A program made the position numbers and the translations under genes. From NCBI GenBank assembly GCA_002479485.1, contig DLNM01000035.1, positions 250,676 through 314,675 on the forward strand: a DNA stretch of 64,000 bases. The letters run 5' to 3'. Positions 26,224 through 34,656 of the stretch are shown here, piece after piece; position 1 is the stretch's first letter; every line of letters starts with the position of its first letter. This DNA is from Firmicutes bacterium UBA7510. Its GTDB lineage: Bacteria; Bacillota; Clostridia; Tissierellales; Sedimentibacteraceae. The notes below the pieces were generated by a model, which saw only the letters and a list, made by a program, of their open reading frames with translations, was not told the origin of the DNA and searched no databases.

Positions 26224-27900
26224 TTGGCACAAACCAAAAAAAATAAGTTGAAAATTATCCCACTTGGAGGCTTAGGCGAAATTGGGAAAAATATTACAGT
26301 TATAGAATATAATAAAGATATAATTGTTATAGATTGTGGAATGGCATTTCCAGAGGATGAAATGCTAGGAATAGATATAGTAATACCAGATGTTACTTAT
26401 TTAATAAAAAATAAAGATAAAGTAAGAGGATTGTTTTTAACACACGGGCATGAGGATCATATTGGTGCAATTCCATATGTACTTAAAAAAATAAATATGC
26501 CTGTTTATGGAACAAGATTAACAATTGGATTAATTGGCAACAAGTTACTAGAGCATAAACTTGATGATGTAAGCCTAAATGTAGTAAATCCAGGCGAAAA
26601 TGTAAAAGTTGGATGCTTTAAGGTAAACTTTGTTGGAACTAACCATAGTATACCTGATTCTGTTGGATTCGCAATAGAAACACCAATGGGTACAGTTGTT
26701 CATACAGGAGACTTTAAAATAGATTACACACCTATAAATGGTGATGTTATAGATTTAAATACCTTTGCAGAGTATGGAAGAAAAGGTGTACTAGTAGCTA
26801 TGTCTGATAGTACAAACGTTGAAAGACCAGGATATACACAGTCAGAGCGTACAGTTGGAAACAAATTTATGGATGTATTTAAAGAATGTAAGCAAAGGAT
26901 AATTGTCGCTACATTTGCATCCAATATTCACAGAGTTCAGCAAATAGTTAATGCTGCAGTTGCTTATAATAGAAAAGTTGCTGTTTCTGGAAGAAGCATG
27001 GTAAATGTTATTAAAGTAGCACAGGAGCTTGGATATTTAGAAGTTCCAGATGGAACGTTTATAAATGTTAATGATTTAAGAAAATATAAGGATGAAGAAA
27101 TTGCACTTATAACAACTGGTAGTCAGGGAGAACCGATGTCTGCCTTAACTAGAATGGCAAACAGTGATCATAAAAAACTAGATATTAAAGCTGGTGACAT
27201 GGTTATAATTTCTGCAAATCCTATACCTGGAAATGAAAAAACTGTTGCAAGAGTTATAAATATGCTGTATCAAAAAGGTGCAGATGTTTTATATGATGCA
27301 TTAGAGGAAATCCACGTTTCAGGCCATGCTAGACAAGAGGAATTAAAGCTTATGTTAACACTATTAAAGCCTAAATTCTTTATGCCAGTGCATGGAGAGT
27401 ATAGACATTTAAAACATCACGCAAAACTAGCAGTAGAGCTTGGTATTAGTGAAGAAAATATTATCATAGCAGAAACAGGTGATGTTATTGAATTTAATAC
27501 TAAATCAGGTATGATAAATGGTTCTGTTCAATCAGGTAATATACTTGTTGATGGACTTGGTGTAGGTGATGTAGGTAATATAGTATTAAGAGATAGAAAG
27601 CATTTATCAGAAAATGGTCTTATAATTGCAGTTATAACAATTGATAAAAATACAGGTGATATTATTTCTGGTCCAGATATTGTATCAAGAGGATTTATAT
27701 ATGTTAGAGAAAATGTTGATTTAATAGATGAATCAAAGAAAATAGTCAATATCGCACTTAACAAGTGTAGAGATTCTAATATTAAGGATTGGAGCTCTAT
27801 AAAGACTATGATTAAGGATGACTTGAATAACTTCATTTATGAAAAAATAAAGAGAAGTCCGATGATTTTACCAATCATAATGGAGGTAAGCGTACAATAA
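26224..27900 (+). CDS. rnj: Ribonuclease J
   Basis: RNase J is a metallo-beta-lactamase/beta-CASP enzyme with 5'-3' exonuclease and endonuclease activity in mRNA turnover. Zinc ligands are in LTHGHEDHIGA (about residues 72-82) and VHTGDFKID; the beta-CASP part has SDSTNVERPGYT and ATFASNIHRVQQI; the final zinc motif is IHVSGHARQEELKLML followed by KFFMPVHGEYRHL. Length 558 aa. TTG at 26224 is the start, with AAGGAGATGA just upstream. The stop codon shares one base with the next ATG, so ylbF is co-translated. Confidence 0.95.
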   Translation: MAQTKKNKLKIIPLGGLGEIGKNITVIEYNKDIIVIDCGMAFPEDEMLGIDIVIPDVTYLIKNKDKVRGLFLTHGHEDHIGAIPYVLKKINMPVYGTRLTIGLIGNKLLEHKLDDVSLNVVNPGENVKVGCFKVNFVGTNHSIPDSVGFAIETPMGTVVHTGDFKIDYTPINGDVIDLNTFAEYGRKGVLVAMSDSTNVERPGYTQSERTVGNKFMDVFKECKQRIIVATFASNIHRVQQIVNAAVAYNRKVAVSGRSMVNVIKVAQELGYLEVPDGTFINVNDLRKYKDEEIALITTGSQGEPMSALTRMANSDHKKLDIKAGDMVIISANPIPGNEKTVARVINMLYQKGADVLYDALEEIHVSGHARQEELKLMLTLLKPKFFMPVHGEYRHLKHHAKLAVELGISEENIIIAETGDVIEFNTKSGMINGSVQSGNILVDGLGVGDVGNIVLRDRKHLSENGLIIAVITIDKNTGDIISGPDIVSRGFIYVRENVDLIDESKKIVNIALNKCRDSNIKDWSSIKTMIKDDLNNFIYEKIKRSPMILPIIMEVSVQ

Positions 27901-28226
27901 TGAATCCATACGATGCAGCAAGAAATCTCGCAGACTCTATAAAGAAAAGTAATGAATATGTTGATTTCAAAAATTCAAAAGAAAAAGTATATAGTATAGC
28001 TAGCTCAAAGAAAATGCTTGATAATCTACAGGAAAAAGTTATGGAATTACAGATGATGTCAATGCAAGGATTAGAAGTATCTGACGAGCAGATTAGCAAT
28101 GTTCAAAAAATGCAAGAAGTTGCTATATTAGATGAAAATATTAAGGATTATTTTGATAAAGAAATGAAACTAGAACAGCTAATGAATGATGTTTCTAAAA
28201 TAATTTCAGAGGTTGTGGAAATATAA
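27900..28226 (+). CDS. YlbF/YmcA family regulator
   Basis: A 108-aa all-helical protein of the YlbF/YmcA/YheA family. In Bacillus, YlbF, YmcA and YaaT form an iron-sulfur complex that assists RNase Y and affects biofilm and sporulation. The sequence shows DAARNLADSIKKSNEYVDFKNSKE at the start and long amphipathic helices. Its overlap with the RNase J gene (TAATG) suggests a role in RNA turnover, which is inference. Which member of the family it is cannot be told. Confidence 0.88.
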   Translation: MNPYDAARNLADSIKKSNEYVDFKNSKEKVYSIASSKKMLDNLQEKVMELQMMSMQGLEVSDEQISNVQKMQEVAILDENIKDYFDKEMKLEQLMNDVSKIISEVVEI

Positions 28227-28231
28227 TATTG

Positions 28232-28280
28232 CCACGAAGGGTGCATATACAAAATGTGTCCTTTGTGGTTTATTATTTTT
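28232..28280 (+). terminator. Intrinsic terminator after ylbF
   Basis: CCACGAAGGGTGCATAT pairs with ATGTGTCCTTTGTGG through a short loop and runs into a T-rich stretch. Confidence 0.8.
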
Positions 28281-28351
28281 ATTGATAATTTGGCATTTGA
28301 GTTGTATAATATTTATTAGTTTAACTAAATTAAAATAATTAAGGAGAGTAC

Positions 28352-29374
28352 ATGAAAAAGTTTATAATATTTTTAGTAGTCGTTGCAATCATCGCATTTG
28401 GTGGGTATATGTTTGTAAATGGTTATATTGATAAATCCTTAAATGCAGTTGATGTAAATGATACTACACAAGTGAAAATAGAAATACCTTCTGGTAGCTC
28501 AACAAATGCTATAGCAGAAATTTTATATAGTAACAATTTAATTCAAGATAAAAGTGTTTTTAAATATTTTGCTAAAAAAGAAGGCTATGATGTAAAACTA
28601 AAGGCCGGTGTATTTGCGCTAAGTAAAAGCATGAATGTAGAAGAGATTTTAAATGCTCTTATAAATAAGGCAAGCTTTGATAACACTGTTAATTTAACTA
28701 TAATTGAAGGATTAATTCTTGAAGATACGGCAAAGGCTATCTCAGATCAACTATCGCTTGATTATAATAAATTAGTTGAGCTTATGAAGAATGCTGATTA
28801 TTTTAGAGATAAATATCAATTTTTAACTGATAATAAAGAAATTGAGGATTTACAAGGATATTTATTACCTGAAACTTATAATATGTACAAGGGTTTAAAT
28901 GAAGAAGAGGTTATTAATTTTTTACTAACTCAATTTGAAAAGTATTATGAATCAACAATACTTCCTACTATGGCAAACAGTGAATTAACCTTTAAAGAAA
29001 TGATGACTTTAGCTTCAATTGTTGAGAAGGAAGCTGTACGTAAAGAGGAAAGAAGTACAATTGCAGGAGTTTTCTTAAATAGACTTAAAGTTGATATGAT
29101 GTTACAATCTTGCGCAACTGTAAACTATGCACGTGGTGAATGGAAAGAAAGATTGACAAATGAAGATATTGCAATAGATTCTCCATATAACACATACATT
29201 AATGTTGGACTTCCACCAACTCCTATTAATTCACCGGGTAAAGCATCTATAGATGCTTGCTTAAATCCAGAAAATACTGAATATTTATATTTCTTAGCAA
29301 AAGGTGATGGTTCGCATTATTTTTCAAAAACATATGATGAACATCTTGCTGCAAAGGAAAAATATTTAGATTAA
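28352..29374 (+). CDS. mltG: Endolytic murein transglycosylase MltG
   Basis: MltG cleaves nascent glycan strands beside the cell-wall synthases and limits strand length. The 340-aa protein has a cytosolic lysine start, one membrane helix (about residues 4-24) and an outside YceG domain. The LysM-like part is VKIEIPSGSSTNAIAEIL; the catalytic glutamate is Glu225 in LASIVEKEAVRKEER; further family blocks are GVFLNRLKVDMMLQSCATV and SPYNTYINVGLPPTPINSPG. AAGGAGAG precedes the ATG. It heads a run with trmR, U32 and udk. Confidence 0.95.
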   Translation: MKKFIIFLVVVAIIAFGGYMFVNGYIDKSLNAVDVNDTTQVKIEIPSGSSTNAIAEILYSNNLIQDKSVFKYFAKKEGYDVKLKAGVFALSKSMNVEEILNALINKASFDNTVNLTIIEGLILEDTAKAISDQLSLDYNKLVELMKNADYFRDKYQFLTDNKEIEDLQGYLLPETYNMYKGLNEEEVINFLLTQFEKYYESTILPTMANSELTFKEMMTLASIVEKEAVRKEERSTIAGVFLNRLKVDMMLQSCATVNYARGEWKERLTNEDIAIDSPYNTYINVGLPPTPINSPGKASIDACLNPENTEYLYFLAKGDGSHYFSKTYDEHLAAKEKYLD

Positions 29375-29387
29375 TAGAGGTAGCATA

Positions 29388-30032
29388 ATGGATGAAATAA
29401 CTAGAGATTATATACAGACTTATATACAAGGCTTAATAAAAGATGAAGGTGAAGAATTAGAAAAATTCAGAGAAAGCTGTGTTGAAAACCATAGACCTAT
29501 TATACAAAAAGAAGTAGGGCAATTTATAAAAGTGATGTTAAATATTATTAAGCCAAAAAAGATTCTTGAAGTAGGTACTAATGTTGGATTTTCATCAATA
29601 TTTATGTGTCAAACCCTCAATAAGAATGTTGACATATTGTCTATTGAAATTAATGAAGATGTTTGTAATGAGGCAATTGATAACATTAAAAAATTTGAAT
29701 GTGAAAAAAATATTAGAATTATCAATGATGATGCTATAACTGCACTAGATTACATCAGTGAAAAATTTGATATAGCATTTATTGATGCTGCAAAAAGTCA
29801 TTATGATGAATTTTTAGATAAAATTTTGAAAATACTAAATCCAAATGGAATAATTATCTGTGATAATGTACTATACAAGGGTTTAATAGCAAATGATGAA
29901 TTAGTTACAAAACGTAAAAGAACAATTGTAAGAAATATGAGAGAGTTTTTAGAATATGTTTCTACAAATGAGAGATTTGAAACTTCGATTATTCCAATCG
30001 GAGATGGAATAGCACTGATTAAAGTTAAATAA
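29388..30032 (+). CDS. trmR: O-methyltransferase, TrmR-like (tRNA 5-hydroxyuridine)
   Basis: A 214-aa class I SAM methyltransferase of the family that in Bacillus (YrrM/TrmR) methylates 5-hydroxyuridine 34 in tRNA to mo5U. The SAM site is KILEVGTNVGFSSIFM (about residues 58-73), with the acidic ribose contact SIEINEDV and the metal/catalytic FIDAAKSHYDEFLD and ICDNVLYKG. The link to tRNA is supported by the next gene, a U32 protein of the kind that makes the ho5U substrate. AGAGGT precedes the ATG. Confidence 0.87.
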   Translation: MDEITRDYIQTYIQGLIKDEGEELEKFRESCVENHRPIIQKEVGQFIKVMLNIIKPKKILEVGTNVGFSSIFMCQTLNKNVDILSIEINEDVCNEAIDNIKKFECEKNIRIINDDAITALDYISEKFDIAFIDAAKSHYDEFLDKILKILNPNGIIICDNVLYKGLIANDELVTKRKRTIVRNMREFLEYVSTNERFETSIIPIGDGIALIKVK

Positions 30033-30042
30033 GGAGAAGATT

Positions 30043-31266
30043 ATGTTACCAAAAATATTAGCACCTGCTGGCAATTTAGAAAAATTAATGATGGCAGTTC
30101 AATACGGAGCAGATGAGGTTTTCTTTGCTGGAAAATCAATGGGTCTAAGAGCTGGATCTAAGAATTTTGGTTCTGATGATTTGGAAAAAGGAATTGAGTA
30201 TTGCCATAAGCACGGCGTAAGAGCACATATAACAGTAAATATAGTACCACACAATGATGATTTAAAAGGTTTTGAGGATTATCTTAAATACCTACAAAAA
30301 ATAGGAGTTGATGCACTTATAGCTTCAGATGCTGGGGTTATAGATATTATAAAACAAACAATACCAGATATGCATATACATCTTAGTACACAAGCTAACA
30401 CTACAAATTCAAGTGCTGCAAACTTTTGGTATAAACAAGGTGTAAAAAGAATCGTTTTAGCTCGTGAGCTATCATTTGTTGAGATAGAGCAAATGATACA
30501 AGATACACCTAAAGAATTAGAATTTGAAGCTTTTGTACATGGAGCTATGTGCATTTCCTATTCTGGAAGATGCTTATTAAGTAGTTTTATGACTGGAAGA
30601 TACTCAAATAAAGGTGATTGTTCTCAACCGTGCAGATGGAAATATAACATAGTTGAAGAAAAGAGACCTGGAGAATATTTCCCTATAGAAGAAAATGATG
30701 AAGGAACATTTATATTTAACTCTAAGGATTTATGCATGATTGAATATATGCAAAAGTTCATAGATTTAGGTTTAACTGCCTTGAAAATTGAAGGTAGAAT
30801 GAAAAGTGAATATTACACAGCAAATGCTGTTAAAGCATACAAAAATGCCCTTTTAGAAGTTGCAAAGTATGGAGAAAAGGCTGATTTAAAATATTGGAAG
30901 GAAGAGCTTGAAAAGGCTTCATATAGAGATTATACTTATGGATTTTACTTAGGAAATCCATATGAAGCTGGACAACTATATACTTCAAGTAGCTACATTA
31001 GAACCTATGATGTAGTAGGTATTGTTAGAGATTATGATAAGGCTACACAAATCGCAACAGTTGAACAAAGAAATAAATTTAACGAAGGCGATATTTTAGA
31101 GGTTTCCGGGCCAGTTGGAAGACATTTTGAGATAGTGGCTAAGGATATGAGAAATAAAAAAGGCGAAAAAATTGATTCAGCACCTCATCCACAAGAGCTA
31201 ATTCAAATGAAAATTGAAAAAGAGGTTGCTCCATACTATATAATTAGGAAAAGAAAGGACGCATAA
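30043..31266 (+). CDS. U32 family protein, TrhP-like tRNA uridine 5-hydroxylation protein
   Basis: U32 proteins, once named peptidases, include TrhP, which makes ho5U34 in tRNA from prephenate-dependent chemistry. The 407-aa product has the TIM-barrel start [24 protein letters not shown] and the U32 signature [16 protein letters not shown] with the cysteines of [20 protein letters not shown], probable iron-sulfur ligands. The C-terminal U32 barrel has [14 protein letters not shown] [13 protein letters not shown]. It matches Bacillus YrrO more than the shorter YrrN, which is missing here. The mltG-trmR-trhP-udk order is conserved in Firmicutes. Confidence 0.9.
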   Translation: MLPKILAPAGNLEKLMMAVQYGADEVFFAGKSMGLRAGSKNFGSDDLEKGIEYCHKHGVRAHITVNIVPHNDDLKGFEDYLKYLQKIGVDALIASDAGVIDIIKQTIPDMHIHLSTQANTTNSSAANFWYKQGVKRIVLARELSFVEIEQMIQDTPKELEFEAFVHGAMCISYSGRCLLSSFMTGRYSNKGDCSQPCRWKYNIVEEKRPGEYFPIEENDEGTFIFNSKDLCMIEYMQKFIDLGLTALKIEGRMKSEYYTANAVKAYKNALLEVAKYGEKADLKYWKEELEKASYRDYTYGFYLGNPYEAGQLYTSSSYIRTYDVVGIVRDYDKATQIATVEQRNKFNEGDILEVSGPVGRHFEIVAKDMRNKKGEKIDSAPHPQELIQMKIEKEVAPYYIIRKRKDA

Positions 31267-31267
31267 A

Positions 31268-31888
31268 ATGAAAACACCTTTATTTATTGGTATAACTGGA
31301 GGTAGCGGTTCGGGAAAAACTACAATTGTTAATAAGATTTTTTCTGAGGTTCCAGAAAGAAGTATAGCTATAATTGAACAAGATGCTTATTACAAGGATC
31401 AAAGTCATTTATCATATGAAGAGAGATGTAAAACAAACTATGACCATCCATTTGCATTTGACACTGACTTGTTAATAGAGCATATTCAATCATTAAAAAA
31501 TGGACAGGCTATTGAAAAGCCATTATATGACTATGAAGTTCATAATAGAAAGAAAGAAATAGAATTAATTGAACCAAAGGAAATAATAATAATTGAAGGC
31601 TTATTAGTTTTCTATGACGAGAGAATAAGAGATTTACTAGATATAAAAATATTTGTAGATACAGATGCAGACTTAAGGCTAATAAGAAGAATAATAAGAG
31701 ATATAAACGAGAGGGCTCGTACGGTAGACTCTGTTATTGCTCAGTATATCAATACTGTAAGACCTGCACACGAACAATTTATAGAACCAACTAAAAAGTA
31801 TGCAGACATTATAGTAACTGAAGGTGGAAATAATTTAGTAGCAATAGATTTAATGGTGACTAAAATTAAAGCATTTATGGAACAATAA
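31268..31888 (+). CDS. udk: Uridine kinase
   Basis: Udk phosphorylates uridine and cytidine with ATP or GTP in pyrimidine salvage. The P-loop is [12 protein letters not shown] at the N-terminus; substrate-binding [19 protein letters not shown] and YDYEVHNRK follow; the lid has [21 protein letters not shown]. The 206-aa length is typical. Only one base separates it from the U32 gene, so it is translated from the same message. Confidence 0.95.
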   Translation: MKTPLFIGITGGSGSGKTTIVNKIFSEVPERSIAIIEQDAYYKDQSHLSYEERCKTNYDHPFAFDTDLLIEHIQSLKNGQAIEKPLYDYEVHNRKKEIELIEPKEIIIIEGLLVFYDERIRDLLDIKIFVDTDADLRLIRRIIRDINERARTVDSVIAQYINTVRPAHEQFIEPTKKYADIIVTEGGNNLVAIDLMVTKIKAFMEQ

Positions 31889-31949
31889 AATATGCTGATA
31901 ATATAATGTTTTAAAATAAGAAATAGCAAATAATATAGGAGGGACTAAT

Positions 31950-32432
31950 TTGATTTTATATATTAAACAAAAGGTTTTTTCACTTACAGATTCTTATAAT
32001 GTTTTTGATGAAAATTTACAGCCTGTATATAGAGTAGAAAGTGAGTTTTTATCTTTTTTAAGTAAAATACACCTATATGATATGTATGATAATGAATTGT
32101 TTTTTATTAAGAAAAAGTTAACTTTTATGTTTGCAGAATATGAAATATATAATGGTGAATTGCTATGTGCAGAAGTTAAACAAGAATTTTCATTCTTTAG
32201 GCCAAGGCTAACTGTTACAAGCTCTTATGGAAATTTTGATATTCAAGGTGAATTTTTTGATATGGATTTTGATGTAATCTGTAACGGAGTGTTATTAGGT
32301 AGAATAAGCAAAGAGTGGATGACAATTGGCGACAGCTATAAGCTAGAAGTAGCTAATGATAAGGATGCAGCTTTCTTTACAGCTCTTACTATAGCAATAG
32401 ATAATTGCCTTCATAATGGCAATAAAAATTAA
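31950..32432 (+). CDS. LURP-one-related (YxjI-like) protein
   Basis: A 160-aa protein of the LURP-one/DUF567 tubby-like fold. Recognisable parts are YIKQKVFSLTDSYNVFDEN, KIHLYDMYDNELFFIKKKL, and the strand pairs ending ISKEWMTIGDSYKLEV with the hydrophobic C-terminal helix DAAFFTALTIAIDNCL. The function in bacteria is unknown. TTG at 31950 is the start, with AGGAGGGA before it; an ATG start is not available in the frame. Confidence 0.82.
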   Translation: MILYIKQKVFSLTDSYNVFDENLQPVYRVESEFLSFLSKIHLYDMYDNELFFIKKKLTFMFAEYEIYNGELLCAEVKQEFSFFRPRLTVTSSYGNFDIQGEFFDMDFDVICNGVLLGRISKEWMTIGDSYKLEVANDKDAAFFTALTIAIDNCLHNGNKN

Positions 32433-32446
32433 TTTATAAAAAACAA

Positions 32447-32486
32447 AAAGTCCAACACAAATCATTTTTGTAATGGACTTTTTATT
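32447..32486. terminator. Bidirectional terminator
   Basis: AAAAGTCCA pairs with TGGACTTTTT; runs of A and T on the two sides serve both the LURP gene and sigK. Confidence 0.85.
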
Positions 32487-32515
32487 TATATATTTGACAT
32501 TGGAAACTGTGATAA

Positions 32516-33232
32516 TTATACTTCTTTAATGTCACTTCTTTCATAATTTAACAATGCGTCGTATAATTTTTTTAGTGCCTTTTTTTCAATTCTTGAAACA
32601 TAAGAACGAGATATTCCAAGCTGTTTGGCAATTTCACGTTGAGTTTTATGATCGTTATTTCGTATACCATATCTCATTTCAATAATTGTTTTTTCTCTCT
32701 TTTGCAAAGTTTTATCCCATATTTTATTTAATATATCAATCTTTTGCTCCTTGTCAAGTCTTCCTATAACTTCTTCACATTCATATTTAATAATATCAAT
32801 TAAGTATATGCTATTGCCTTCCTTATCAGTTCCAAGTGGTTCATGCAATGAAATTTCGTTCTTTAATTTTTTGTCACTTCTTAGTGTCATAAGTATTTCA
32901 TTCTCTATACATTTTGCAGCATATGTAGCAAGTCTAATTCCCTTATTGTTGTCAAATGTGGTAACCGCTTTAATTAATCCAATTGTACCTATAGAAATTA
33001 AGTCCTCAGGATCCATATTCACAGATTTGTATTTTTTAACTACATGTGCCACCAAACGTAAATTCCGTTCAATCAGTATATTTCGTGCCTCAAGGTCTCC
33101 CACTTTTGATTTCTCTATTAGCTCATATTCTTCATTCTTATTTAAAGGCTGAGGAAAGGAGCTACCATTAGTTATGTATCCAAAAAGAAAAATTGTGAAT
33201 GGAAAAATAAATTCAATTAATCCATCAATCAA
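32516..33232 (-). CDS. sigK: RNA polymerase sporulation sigma factor SigK (intact, with pro-sequence)
   Basis: SigK drives late mother-cell genes in sporulation. The 238-aa protein keeps a hydrophobic pro-sequence of about 18 residues (MIDGLIEFIFPFTIFLFG) followed by YITNGSSFPQPL, matching the Bacillus processing region before FPQPL; it should therefore need SpoIVFB-type cleavage. Region 2 has NLRLVAHVVKKY, DLISIGTIGLIKAV and LATYAAKCIENEIL; region 4 ends with QLGISRSYVSRIEKKALKK. It is uninterrupted by a skin element, yet codons 42-55 are duplicated upstream at 34350-34390. GGAGGTG lies 8 bases before the ATG. Confidence 0.96.
   Translation of the reverse strand: MIDGLIEFIFPFTIFLFGYITNGSSFPQPLNKNEEYELIEKSKVGDLEARNILIERNLRLVAHVVKKYKSVNMDPEDLISIGTIGLIKAVTTFDNNKGIRLATYAAKCIENEILMTLRSDKKLKNEISLHEPLGTDKEGNSIYLIDIIKYECEEVIGRLDKEQKIDILNKIWDKTLQKREKTIIEMRYGIRNNDHKTQREIAKQLGISRSYVSRIEKKALKKLYDALLNYERSDIKEV
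33069..33109. repeat. 41-bp direct repeat, copy 1 (inside sigK)
   Basis: This segment of sigK (codons 42-55, protein SKVGDLEARNILIE) recurs without mismatch at 34350-34390 in the same orientation. See the second copy for its context. Confidence 0.95.
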
Positions 33233-33417
33233 ACAAACACCTCCACGGCTACATTATAATTATATGTAAGAGGGACAGAAAACTTGTTTGTACCACTATA
33301 TTTCAATGAAAAAAATTAATTAAAGTAGCCTACATATTAATTTTATCTTAGATTTGGATATATAAATTAAAGAAAATGAAGATATTTTGAATAGGAGGCA
33401 TGAAATAAATATAAAAT

Positions 33418-33446
33418 TTGTTAGGAATGCACTAATATGATATATT
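33418..33446 (+). promoter_or_regulatory. Sigma-A promoter of the small peptide gene
   Basis: TTGTTA (33418-33423) and TATATT (33441-33446) with a 17-bp spacer and an extended TGA before the -10. The spacer GAATGCACTAATATG is almost the same as that of the promoter at 35901-35929. Confidence 0.65.
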
Positions 33447-33485
33447 GTTTTTTATTAATAAATATATATAGGAGGAGGAACAAAT

Positions 33486-33602
33486 ATGAACACACCTGGA
33501 AAAATTGTTATACCTGAAGATACTTTAAGTCCAAGTGCTCCAGAAAAAATTGTTATACCTAAATGTACTTTAAGTTCAAGTAATTCAAAAGCTGCAAATT
33601 AA
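33486..33602 (+). CDS. 38-aa tandem-repeat peptide
   Basis: Not recognised. Behind AGGAGGAGG and a good promoter, the frame encodes 38 residues made of two copies of a unit: PGKIVIPEDTLSPSA and PEKIVIPKCTLSSSN, with tail SKAAN. The repeat is also visible in the DNA. There is one cysteine, several Ser/Thr, no signal peptide and no membrane helix. A strong terminator follows 28 bases after the stop, so it is a complete monocistronic unit. It could be a modified-peptide precursor or a small structural peptide; no modifying enzyme is next to it. Confidence 0.6.
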   Translation: MNTPGKIVIPEDTLSPSAPEKIVIPKCTLSSSNSKAAN

Positions 33603-33630
33603 TAGTATGATTTTACATGAGTACCTTTAC

Positions 33631-33662
33631 AAATAAAGTCGCCATTGTTGGCGACTTTATTT
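33631..33662 (+). terminator. Intrinsic terminator after the peptide gene
   Basis: AAATAAAGTCGCCA pairs perfectly with TGGCGACTTTATTT around a TTGT loop. Confidence 0.88.
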
Positions 33663-33723
33663 CGTAATATTTTAGTATAGATTTTAACTTTTTGAACAAA
33701 TCACAAAAAAATAGGAGAAATAT

Positions 33724-33864
33724 ATGCAAATAAATCAGTTAACTAATCAAATTAACTCTAAAATAATAGAAGAATGTGCTTCTTGGCATAACATCGAGGG
33801 CTGTAGCAAAACAATTGCTACAGCCTTTTTTATAGCGAGCCAAGTTAAAAATAAATTCAGATAA
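33724..33864 (+). CDS. Possible 46-aa ORF crossed by a terminator
   Basis: AGGAG lies 6 bases before an ATG opening a 46-codon frame (MQINQLTNQINSKIIEECAS, later WHNIEGCSKT). The second half is formed by a perfect terminator hairpin at 33799-33831, so a full transcript would rarely be made; a truncated or leader peptide, or chance, is more likely. Nothing in the same direction follows for 790 bp. Confidence 0.25.
   Translation: MQINQLTNQINSKIIEECASWHNIEGCSKTIATAFFIASQVKNKFR
33799..33831 (+). terminator. Strong intrinsic terminator
   Basis: GGCTGTAGCAA pairs perfectly with TTGCTACAGCC around AACAA and is followed by six T. Confidence 0.88.
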
Positions 33865-33922
33865 AAAGTAATTTTGATAAAAATAGGTACAAAAATGCAA
33901 GTATTTAGATGAAATTCTCTCT

Positions 33923-34340
33923 CTATATTTTTTTTATCTCGCCAAACGACTTTCTATTCGGCATAGTCTTCCCATTCTCCCACCACTTAACACAATTAGC
34001 ACTAACCACAACAGCCTGTCCAAATTCTTTAGTGTCATACTTAATTAACTCCTTAATCTGTTCTCCACTGGTAACAAACTTCATATAATCGCCATAAAAA
34101 ACCTCAGGTTCAATTTCAAAAACCAATCTTAGCTAGTTTTATAACTGATAGGATGGTAGGATTAAGCTCATTTGTCTCAAACTTACTTATAACATCTCTA
34201 GAAACTCCTGAAATTTTTGAAAGATGTTCTTGATACATACCGTTTTTTATTCTATAATATTTTATACGCTCACTAATCGTTGTAAGCGTTGAAATTTCAT
34301 TTAAAATATTCTTTTTAATTTTGAACTCGAATGTTTCCAA
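33923..34340 (-). pseudogene. Decayed double-HTH (XRE) regulator
   Basis: Two overlapping frames make one protein of the clostridial double-XRE type. The first (34340-34116) has TTISERIKYYRIKNGMYQEHLSKISGVSRDVISKFETNELNP; the second (34126-33923) continues EIEPEVFYGDYMKF and ends WWENGKTMPNRKSF. Removing one T from the TTTTT run near 34121-34126 restores the join AKIGFEIEPEV. The second HTH also seems to lack a few residues after IKELI. The TTG start is 10 bases from the sigK-fragment copy and has no clear ribosome site. This is a relic, though a sequencing slip in the T run could explain the frameshift. Confidence 0.7.
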
Positions 34341-34349
34341 CCTAGAAAC

Positions 34350-34390
34350 TCAATCAGTATATTTCGTGCCTCAAGGTCTCCCACTTTTGA
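34350..34390. repeat. 41-bp direct repeat, copy 2 (sigK fragment)
   Basis: Identical to sigK bases 33069-33109 over 41 bp, then diverging sharply on both sides: neither flank resembles sigK. On the left it abuts the HTH pseudogene. On the right, 34391-34656 is AT-rich sequence with only short frames and no recognisable gene. An identical core with foreign flanks is what an attP-like site or a recombination scar would leave. Confidence 0.93.
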
Positions 34391-34656
34391 AAAAAATCAA
34401 TAATAGTTGACACATTAAATGTATCGAAGATTAAGAAATGAAAGGAAAATCAAGAAAAATTGGAGCAGATTGGGCGCAGTTTCTATTGGAATAAATTGCA
34501 TAATTTTTATTTATATAATATAATAAATATAGATTATTAATATAATAGTGTTTTTGATTATGGTATGCCTTGATGTGGATAACAAATTAACTGAAAGTTT
34601 ATATAGGATAGCATGAATAAAATATATTTATAAATAAGATGTTGAGGAGGAATGTT

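Noticed and set aside
32516..33232. sigK interrupted by a skin element
   Set aside because: The gene is continuous with all sigma regions; only a fragment is duplicated elsewhere.
34391..34656. Truncated recombinase near the sigK copy
   Set aside because: Short frames such as one opening at 34438 have no recognisable recombinase motif.
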